Shown: in pieces, positions 58,158 through 64,000 of the stretch
Numbering within the stretch: the first letter of the stretch is position 1
Layout: the number at the start of each line of letters is the position of its first letter
Assembly: GCF_000023105.1 (NCBI RefSeq)
Contig: NC_012669.1
Span: 2,357,025-2,421,024 of the forward strand
Length of the DNA: 64,000 nucleotides
Source: Beutenbergia cavernae DSM 12333
GTDB taxonomy: Bacteria > Actinomycetota > Actinomycetes > Actinomycetales > Beutenbergiaceae
Reading direction: 5' to 3'
Notes under the pieces: model-generated
Seen by the model: only the letters and a program-made list of their open reading frames with translations
The model's database searches: none
What the model was told of the DNA's origin: nothing
Translations under genes and position numbers: made by a program

Positions 58158-59141
58158 TCAGACCGCGACCGCCGACGGCGCCCCCTCCGGCCAGGACAGC
58201 GCGCCCCCGAGCGCGTCCGGGTGGTCCAGCCGCACCAGACCCGCGCGCACCTCCGGCAGCGGCGCGTACCGCTCGAGGTCCCGTCGGATCGCCACGACCT
58301 CGGCCGCGTCCGGCCCGACGAGCGGCAGCCGCACCCGCGCGCACGGCAGCAGCCCCAGACCGCGCAGCACCACCTTCGTCGCGACGGCCGGCGGCACGTG
58401 CCGGTTCAGCGCCCGGACGAGGGGTTCGAGGCGGTGGTGCGCGAGGGCGGCAGCCCGCAGATCTCCCGCCGAGACAGCGTCGAGCAACTGCCGGTACTCC
58501 TCGGGCGCCACGTTCGCGGCCACGCCCACCAGCCCTGTCCCCCCGAGCGCGAGCGTCGGGAGCGCGGCGACGTCCGAGCCGGCGAAGTACGCCAGCTCGA
58601 GCATCCCGAGGATGTCGGCGGCCCGGGACAGGTCGTCGGTGGCGTCCTTGATCGCGCAGACGTTGGGGTGCGCGGCAGCCCGCTCGAGCGTCGCCAGCTC
58701 CAGTCCGACGCCGGAGCGGCGCGGGTTGTCGTAGAGCATCACGGGCACGTCGGCGGCGTCGGCGACGGCCCGCAGGTGCGCGAGCACGCCCGCCTGGCTC
58801 GGCCGCACGTACGCCGGGGTCGGCGCGAGCACCGCATCCGCTCCCGCGCGGACGCCGGCCCGGGCGGCCTCGATCGCGCTCGTCGTGTCGTGCTCACCGG
58901 TCCCGGACACCACGCGTGCCCGGCCCGCGGCCACGCTCGTGGCGACCCGGACGACGTCGCTCCTCTCGTCGGCGCCCAGCGCGGCGCTCTCGCCGGTCGT
59001 GCCCGCGACCACGAGCCCGTCCACGCCGGCGGAGACCAGTCGGTCGACGTGACGCTCCAGGGCGCCGAGATCCAGGTGGCCGTCGGGCGTGAACGGGGTG
59101 ACGACGGCGGCGAGCAGCCGCCCGAAGGGTGTGTCAGCCAT
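58158..59141 (-). CDS. Dihydrodipicolinate synthase/KDG aldolase family protein
   Basis: A 327-residue class I aldolase of the DapA family. It has VTPFTPDGHLDL, AGTTGESAALG, the Tyr of VMLYDNPRRSG and the Schiff-base Lys in CAIKDATDD. As it sits beside an SDR and no lysine genes are near, a sugar-acid aldolase role is more likely than lysine synthesis. ATG 59141 follows TAGCGT (59154-59149) by 7 nt (leaderless). Confidence 0.82.
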   Translation of the reverse strand: MADTPFGRLLAAVVTPFTPDGHLDLGALERHVDRLVSAGVDGLVVAGTTGESAALGADERSDVVRVATSVAAGRARVVSGTGEHDTTSAIEAARAGVRAGADAVLAPTPAYVRPSQAGVLAHLRAVADAADVPVMLYDNPRRSGVGLELATLERAAAHPNVCAIKDATDDLSRAADILGMLELAYFAGSDVAALPTLALGGTGLVGVAANVAPEEYRQLLDAVSAGDLRAAALAHHRLEPLVRALNRHVPPAVATKVVLRGLGLLPCARVRLPLVGPDAAEVVAIRRDLERYAPLPEVRAGLVRLDHPDALGGALSWPEGAPSAVAV

Positions 59142-59148
59142 GCCGGCC

Positions 59149-59154
59149 ACGCTA
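59149..59154 (-). promoter_or_regulatory. -10 element of DapA-like gene
   Basis: TAGCGT on the minus strand, 7 nt before ATG 59141. The divergent gene at 59267 has its own leaderless hexamer (TAGAAC at 59255-59260). Confidence 0.5.
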
Positions 59155-59266
59155 GGCCGAGCGCCGCCGTCGGCGCCGTACGAGAACCGTCAACACCGCC
59201 GTCGACGGCGTACGAGTTCCGTCAGGACCCGGGTCGCCGACCGCCCGGCCGACGTAGAACGTAGCC

Positions 59267-59776
59267 ATGACCTTGACCGCGATCATGCCGACCCTGCGCG
59301 CCACCATCCCGGACCCGATCGCCCCGGACCAGTGGCCGCTCGGCACCCACGCCACCACCACCGACCTCGTGGTGGGCGGCGTCTCGCTGCACGACCTCGC
59401 CGTCCTCTGCCGCACCCCGTGCGTGCACACGGTGGACGCCGTCCCGGCCGGCCCTCGCGGCACCACCCGCGCCCGCCCCGCCGAGACGATCGTGCTGATG
59501 TCCGTGCGCGGCGTCGCCCTCGGGGCCGACGGCGTCCCGCACCTCGCGGTCGACGCCGACCTCTCCCGCGTCCGCGTCGCGTGGCCCGAGCTCCGCCTCA
59601 TCGGGCGTGTCTCCCGGGCGCGCATGGTCCTCGCGACCGTACGGCAGGGCGACGGCGCCGCTCCCGCGGAGACCGAGATCCACGTCCCCCGGGACGTGCG
59701 TGCCGGCGACCTCCTCGCCGTCCCCTGCGGCGGCACCCTCCGCCGGCGTGACGTGTGCAGCCGGGACGCCCGGTGA
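59267..59776 (+). CDS. Uncharacterised protein, tandem paralogue A
   Basis: A 169-residue protein with no family I recognise. The pattern is DLVVGGVSLHDLAVLCRTP, then HLAVDADLSRVRVAWPELRL, GRVSRARMVLATVRQ, and a C-terminal DVRAGDLLAVPCGGTL. The following gene repeats this plan. There is no signal peptide or membrane helix; strand-rich. Leaderless (TAGAAC 6 nt before ATG). Function unknown. Confidence 0.65.
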   Translation: MTLTAIMPTLRATIPDPIAPDQWPLGTHATTTDLVVGGVSLHDLAVLCRTPCVHTVDAVPAGPRGTTRARPAETIVLMSVRGVALGADGVPHLAVDADLSRVRVAWPELRLIGRVSRARMVLATVRQGDGAAPAETEIHVPRDVRAGDLLAVPCGGTLRRRDVCSRDAR

Positions 59777-60270
59777 GCCTCCTCCACACCGTCCTGACGA
59801 GCCACCTCGCCACGATGCGCGCACCGGTCGGCGGCCCGTGGCCCGACGGGGCGGTCCTCACGCCGGACGACGTGCTCGTGGACGGCGTCTCGCTCGCGGC
59901 CACCGCGCAGGTCGCCGCCACCCCGGTGGTGCTGCTCGGACGCCGCGCCGTGCCCGCCGCCGGTCACCACACGACGTCGACGCTCCTGCGCTCGGTGCTC
60001 GTGGTCCGGGTCGACGCCACCGTCCCGCGCCTGCGCGGCCTGCCCCGGCAGGTCTGGGTCGACGCGGACCTCTCGGGCTGCTCGCCGATCCTCTCGGAGG
60101 TGCGCCTGGTGGGGCGGGCATCCCAGGCCCGGCGCGTGCGCTTCGTCGTCCGCCCGGAGCACGCCGACGCGCACCACGACCTCGCCCGGCTCCCGGAGGA
60201 CGTGCACGAACGGGACGTTCTCGTGATCCCGTGCCTCGGGGCGATCAGCCCTGCCGACATCGCGCTCTGA
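59773..60270 (+). CDS. Uncharacterised protein, tandem paralogue B
   Basis: A 165-residue paralogue of the preceding gene. Matching blocks are DVLVDGVSLAATAQVAATP, QVWVDADLSGCSPILSEVRL, GRASQARRVRFVVRP and DVHERDVLVIPCLGAI. GTG 59773 overlaps the stop of A (GTGA), so the two are made in equal amounts and may form a heteromer. No known domain. The pair lies divergent from the DapA-like gene. Confidence 0.65.
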   Translation: MSLLHTVLTSHLATMRAPVGGPWPDGAVLTPDDVLVDGVSLAATAQVAATPVVLLGRRAVPAAGHHTTSTLLRSVLVVRVDATVPRLRGLPRQVWVDADLSGCSPILSEVRLVGRASQARRVRFVVRPEHADAHHDLARLPEDVHERDVLVIPCLGAISPADIAL

Positions 60271-60304
60271 GCGACCAGGGCCGAGCCGACGGCGACGCCG
60301 GCCG

Positions 60305-61396
60305 TCAGCCCCGCCTGGCCTCGCCTGGTTCGAACGCCAGCCGGTGCCGTTCCGCCCACACGACGCCGAGCACGAGCAGGTCGGCGAGCACGATCGCCGT
60401 CGCGAACCACGGGCTGAACCGGTACAGCGCGAACTGCGTGAGGAGCAGGTTGACGACGACGGCGAGCCGCACCGCCCCGAACGCCGCCGCCCGATCCGTG
60501 CGCAGCCGCCAGAACGCCCACCCGAGCGCGGCGGCGCTCACCAGGATCGAGGCGAACGCCAGGTACGCGAGCCAGGCGACGCCGTCGTCCACCGCGCGCG
60601 ACGCGTCCCGGATCGAGAGCACGAGGGACGCGCCGAGCACCACGCCGACCCCGCCGACCGCCGCCGGCCACGCCCACCGCCGCACGACCACGGCGCGCAG
60701 GAGCTCGCTCAGGCGGTGCCCGACGGCACGCACCGGATCGGCCAGCTCGGCGTCGTCGTCCGGGACGGCGTCGAGCAGCGCCCGCACCTCGCCGGCCCCG
60801 GGCGCCGACGCGCCGGACTCGGCGAGCCGCACCGCGCTCGCCCGCTGCCACGCGCTGAACCCGCCGACCAGGCCGGACACGGCGTGGTCGGTGGCCCCCG
60901 CCAGGTACTCCGCCGCGGCGAACCGGCGTCGCGAGTGCACGGCGTCGGCCCCGAGCACGAGCACCACGCACGTCGCGTACATGACCACGAACGCCGGCTC
61001 GTAGAAGTAGTCGTTGTCCGAGGTGAGGAACTTGCCCACCTCGTCGATGAACAGCCCGAACCCGATGCCGCCCACCACGGCCGCCGCGGGCCGCACCACC
61101 GGCCCCGCGAACGAGAGCAGGAGCAGCACGGAGAGCGCCATCGCCAGCCCGCCCCACAGCACGTGCGCGACGTGCAGCCCGCCGCCCCCGAGCTGCGGGT
61201 AGCCGGCCGCCGCGAGGAACGCCCGTGTCACGGCCACCGTCGCGACCGTCACCACGAGGAACGCGGCCACGTGCCGCATCGCGTCCGGGTCGCGCGGCAG
61301 ACCCCACCGCAGCAGCGGTGCCCTGCCCGACGGCGCTCGGCGGCCGTCCGCACCCGCGGGCGGCGGGTGCGGCTCGGCCGGGCCGGGCGACGTCAC
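60305..61396 (-). CDS. Polytopic membrane protein after der
   Basis: A 363-residue protein with about nine hydrophobic segments: two or three at 45-125, more at about 140-150, and four in the C-terminal third. A conserved-looking [20 protein letters not shown] with [13 protein letters not shown] stands out. GTG 61396 overlaps the der stop (GTGA), so it is coupled to der. Family not recognised, no enzyme motif. It may be a membrane partner of ribosome assembly or simply a passenger. Confidence 0.7.
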   Translation of the reverse strand: MTSPGPAEPHPPPAGADGRRAPSGRAPLLRWGLPRDPDAMRHVAAFLVVTVATVAVTRAFLAAAGYPQLGGGGLHVAHVLWGGLAMALSVLLLLSFAGPVVRPAAAVVGGIGFGLFIDEVGKFLTSDNDYFYEPAFVVMYATCVVLVLGADAVHSRRRFAAAEYLAGATDHAVSGLVGGFSAWQRASAVRLAESGASAPGAGEVRALLDAVPDDDAELADPVRAVGHRLSELLRAVVVRRWAWPAAVGGVGVVLGASLVLSIRDASRAVDDGVAWLAYLAFASILVSAAALGWAFWRLRTDRAAAFGAVRLAVVVNLLLTQFALYRFSPWFATAIVLADLLVLGVVWAERHRLAFEPGEARRG

Positions 61397-62880
61397 CGGC
61401 GGGGCCGCTTCTCCCGCACCCGCACGCTGAGCTGGATCGGCGTCCCGGCGAAGCCGAACGTCTCCCGCAGGCGCCGCTCGATGTAACGCCGGTAGCCGGG
61501 CTCCAGGAACCCGGTCGCGAACAGGACGAACCGCGGCGGGCGCGTGTCGGCCTGCGTCGCGAACAGCACGCGCGGCTGCTTCCCGCTCCGCACCGGGTGC
61601 GGGTGCGCCGCGGCGAGCTCCCCGAGGAACGCGTTGAGGCGCCCGGTCGGGACGCGGGAGTCCCACGACTCGAGCGCCGTGTCGAGGTGCTTCGCCACCC
61701 GGTCCACGTGCCAGCGCGTCTTCGCCGAGATGTTCACCCGCGGCGCCCACTGGACCTGCACGAGGTCGAGCTCGATCTCCCGCTCGAGGAACGGCCGCCG
61801 CTCGGGATCCATGAGGTCCCACTTGTTGTAGGCGATCACGAGGGCGCGGCCGGCGTCGATGACCTCCTGCACCACCCGGATGTCCTGCTCCGTCAGGGGC
61901 ACGCTCGCGTCGACGACGACGACCGCCACCTCCGCCTTCTCGATCGCCGCCTGCGTGCGCAGTGATGCGTAGAAGTCGGCGCCCTGGGCCTGGTGCACGC
62001 GGCGCCGGATCCCGGCCGTGTCGACGAACACCCACGGCCGCCCGCCGAGCTCGATCAGCTCGTCGACCGGGTCGCGCGTCGTGCCGGCGACGTCGTCGAC
62101 GACGACGCGCTCGCTCCCCGTGAGCGAGTTCAGCAGGCTGGACTTGCCGACGTTGGGCTTCCCCACGAGCGCCACCCGCCGCGGGCCGCCGCGCCCGGAC
62201 GGACGCGCGACGGCGGACCGCTCGGGCAGGATGGCCAGCGCGGCGTCGAGCAGGTCACCGCTCCCCCGGCCGTGCAGCGCCGACGTGGCGAACGGCTCGC
62301 CGAGCCCGAGGTTCCACAGCGCAGCGGCGTCGGCCTCACCACGCGCGTCGTCGACCTTGTTCGCCACCAGCAGCACCGGCTTGCCGGACTTCCGCAGGAT
62401 GCGCACGACGCGCTCGTCCGTGTCCGTGGCGCCGACCGCCGCGTCGACGACGAACATCACGGCGTCAGCCAGCTCGACGGCGATCTCCGCCTGCTCCGCG
62501 ACCCGCGCGTGGAGGCCACGCGCGTCGTGCTCCCAGCCGCCGGTGTCGACCAGCACGAACGGCCGGCCCGCCCACTCCGCGGTGTACCGCACGCGGTCGC
62601 GAGTTACGCCGGGGACGTCCTGGACCACCGCCTCGCGGCGACCCAGGATCCGGTTCACGAGGGTCGACTTGCCCACGTTCGGGCGCCCGATGACGGCGAG
62701 GACCGGCAGCGAGGCGTCGTCGGCGTCGTCGTCGCCGAAGCCCCCAGCGCCCTCGAGGAGGGCGCGGTCCTCGTCGTCGAGCTCGTAGTCGTCGAGGCCG
62801 GCGCGCAACGCCTCGGCCCGCTGGAGGTCCTCAGCGGCGTCGGCCTCGGGCGCAGAGTCAGGTCGCTCGTCGGTGGTCAC
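61393..62880 (-). CDS. der: GTPase Der (EngA)
   Basis: A 495-residue double GTPase for 50S ribosomal assembly. An acidic N-terminal extension (about 1-58) precedes G domain 1 ([19 protein letters not shown]) and G domain 2 ([21 protein letters not shown]), then a KH-like domain. GTG 62880 start. It follows plsC by 4 nt, within the conserved cmk-plsC-der operon. The actinobacterial acidic extension is normal. Confidence 0.95.
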   Translation of the reverse strand: MTTDERPDSAPEADAAEDLQRAEALRAGLDDYELDDEDRALLEGAGGFGDDDADDASLPVLAVIGRPNVGKSTLVNRILGRREAVVQDVPGVTRDRVRYTAEWAGRPFVLVDTGGWEHDARGLHARVAEQAEIAVELADAVMFVVDAAVGATDTDERVVRILRKSGKPVLLVANKVDDARGEADAAALWNLGLGEPFATSALHGRGSGDLLDAALAILPERSAVARPSGRGGPRRVALVGKPNVGKSSLLNSLTGSERVVVDDVAGTTRDPVDELIELGGRPWVFVDTAGIRRRVHQAQGADFYASLRTQAAIEKAEVAVVVVDASVPLTEQDIRVVQEVIDAGRALVIAYNKWDLMDPERRPFLEREIELDLVQVQWAPRVNISAKTRWHVDRVAKHLDTALESWDSRVPTGRLNAFLGELAAAHPHPVRSGKQPRVLFATQADTRPPRFVLFATGFLEPGYRRYIERRLRETFGFAGTPIQLSVRVREKRPRR

Positions 62881-62884
62881 CGGC

Positions 62885-63646
62885 TCATTCTCTCGTGCCT
62901 GGCGACCCTTCCGCGCCTCGGGCCTCCCCGGCCACCGGATCGTCGGCGGGCAGGCCCACGCCGGTGCGCGCCGTCGCGTCGGCGATCGTGGCGAGCATCG
63001 CGCCGCGGATGACGTCCATGGCGCCCGCGATGGCCCGGCGGCCCGTGGTCGCGCCCGGCTCGGCCGCCTGCACCGGCTCCCCGAACGCGACGTACAGCCG
63101 GGACCGCGGACCAGGCACGTGCCCCCGCGAGTCGCCGCTGCGGCGCGTGCCGAGGACCGCGACCGGCACCACCGGCGCGCCGCTGCGGACCGCGAGCCAC
63201 GCGATCCCGTGCCGCGCCGTCGTCACGTCGCCGCGCCCACGCGTGCCCTCCGGGAACACGCCCACGCACCGGTCCTCCTCGAGCAGCGCGAGCGCCGTCG
63301 TCAGCGCCGCCCGCCCGTTCGTGCGATCCACCGGGATCTGGCCCGCCCACCGCATGAGGAACCCCAGCCGGGACGTGAAGAACTCCTCCTTGACGAGGAA
63401 GTGCGACTCGCGCGGCACCGCACCGTGCACCACCGGGCCGTCGACGACGCCCGTGTGGTTCGGCGCGAGCAGCACCCGGCCGGTCGGAGGCACGCGATCG
63501 GCGTCGAGCACGCTCGTGCTCCACCACACGTGATCGAGGAACCAGCCGACCCGGCGGGACCACGTCGGTCCCCAGCGCCGGATGTCCTCGGGTGTCACGC
63601 CGCGGCCCGGACCGGGCGGCGTCGCCCGCTGGCCGGGACCGGTCAC
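62885..63646 (-). CDS. 1-acylglycerol-phosphate acyltransferase (PlsC-like)
   Basis: A 253-residue acyltransferase. [11 protein letters not shown] is the HX4D catalytic motif and [12 protein letters not shown] is the phosphate-binding block; VPVAVLGT follows. It acylates lysophosphatidate at the membrane, feeding phospholipid synthesis. GTG 63646 overlaps the cmk stop (GTGA). Confidence 0.9.
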   Translation of the reverse strand: MTGPGQRATPPGPGRGVTPEDIRRWGPTWSRRVGWFLDHVWWSTSVLDADRVPPTGRVLLAPNHTGVVDGPVVHGAVPRESHFLVKEEFFTSRLGFLMRWAGQIPVDRTNGRAALTTALALLEEDRCVGVFPEGTRGRGDVTTARHGIAWLAVRSGAPVVPVAVLGTRRSGDSRGHVPGPRSRLYVAFGEPVQAAEPGATTGRRAIAGAMDVIRGAMLATIADATARTGVGLPADDPVAGEARGAEGSPGTRE

Positions 63647-64000
63647 GACGGCGTCCGCGCCGCGAGTCGCTCGGCCACCACCTGTTCCACGGCGGCGATC
63701 GCCTGCTGGAGGTCGAGGTCGGACGTGTCGACGGTGACGACGCCGTCGGCGGCCACCGTGAAGGTCGAGACGGTGGAGTCGTCGGCGTCGCGACGCAGCA
63801 CCTGGTCGCGGGTGGCGGCGATCGCGTCGTCGTCGTCCGACCCGTGCACCTCCCGCGCACGCCGGGCGAGCCGCGCGTCCTCGCGGGCCAGGAGCAGGAT
63901 CCGCACGTCCGCGTCCGGCGCCACGACGGTCGTGATGTCGCGACCCTCGGCGACGATGCCGCGCCCCTCGAACGAGCCTTCGACGCGGAGCGCGTCGGCG
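63643..64000 (-). CDS. cmk: Cytidylate kinase, C-terminal part
   Basis: The window ends inside this gene; its 5' half lies beyond 64000. Visible residues read ...GIVAEGRDITTVVAPDADVRIL then DDARLARRARE and end ERLAARTPS, matching the end of bacterial CMP kinase. It makes CDP from CMP. It leads the cmk-plsC-der operon, with 4-nt overlap to plsC. Confidence 0.9.
   Translation of the reverse strand, partial: ADALRVEGSFEGRGIVAEGRDITTVVAPDADVRILLLAREDARLARRAREVHGSDDDDAIAATRDQVLRRDADDSTVSTFTVAADGVVTVDTSDLDLQQAIAAVEQVVAERLAARTPS

Noticed and set aside
1-64000. CRISPR arrays, rRNA genes, replication origin
   Set aside because: No regularly spaced repeats, no rRNA-like sequence and no DnaA-box cluster were seen.

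Overview
The window is a very GC-rich, gene-dense bacterial chromosome segment. It looks like an actinobacterium, probably of the Cellulomonas/Promicromonospora side of Micrococcales. Support for this: a GarA/FtsR/bifunctional-nuclease/DUF881/small-basic-protein cluster, mycothiol-type DinB proteins, an F420-type oxidoreductase, a cmk-plsC-der operon, and many leaderless genes. The species placement is inference; the actinobacterial placement is firm. I see 71 protein-coding genes or partial genes, one tRNA, and several IS and conjugative-element remnants.

Layout. 1-9.8 kb: accessory and regulatory genes (SRPBCC end, beta-lactamase-like lipoprotein, divergent HxlR regulator and hydrolase around a perfect operator, DinB gene between two ISL3 transposase remnants, a pterin dehydratase-VOC fusion, and a DHFR-like/DGPF/DGPF/ECF42 sigma cassette). 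9.8-16.3 kb: baeRF protein, P-loop kinase, sulfatase with its formylglycine-generating enzyme, DUF1697, PfkB kinase, metallo-beta-lactamase fold. 16.3-21.4 kb (minus strand): conserved cell-division and metabolic-signalling cluster ending in garA and ftsR, fronted by a truncated CDP-alcohol phosphatidyltransferase-like gene. 21.5-34.8 kb: F420-type oxidoreductase, thioredoxin/DUF4395 pair, UDP-glucose pyrophosphorylase, RNase HI, ThpR, CAP protein, GH65 phosphorylase plus beta-phosphoglucomutase, LiaF-like and DUF389 membrane proteins, CPBP protease, nuclease. 34.9-51.4 kb: PhoD, tandem PQQ-propeller membrane proteins, maa-like acetyltransferase with TetR regulator and a 28-bp palindrome, aldo/keto reductase, phytanoyl-CoA dioxygenase-like protein, carboxylesterase, GlxA-type regulator, GAPDH, MarR/hydrolase operon, ArfB, NDH-2.

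51.4-56.4 kb is an accessory island of visibly lower GC, ending at the 3' end of a tRNA-Pro gene. It holds a truncated MobF relaxase, an 842-residue SIR2 protein with a degenerate STAND-like P-loop and helical C terminus (the best candidate for an undescribed defence system), a truncated C5 cytosine methyltransferase, and a frameshifted tyrosine-recombinase tail next to the tRNA. I read it as a decayed integrative conjugative element that kept a single-gene NAD-acting immunity cargo.

56.4-64 kb returns to core-type DNA: DUF998 membrane protein, SDR, DapA-like aldolase, a tandem pair of uncharacterised paralogues, and the cmk-plsC-der-membrane protein operon (minus strand, cmk running off the end).

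A recurring feature is a -10-like hexamer ([TC]ANNNT) exactly 6-8 nt before the start codon with no Shine-Dalgarno sequence. This points to leaderless mRNAs for about 20 genes and was used to choose several starts. Family names come from recognised motifs and remembered family patterns, not from searches.
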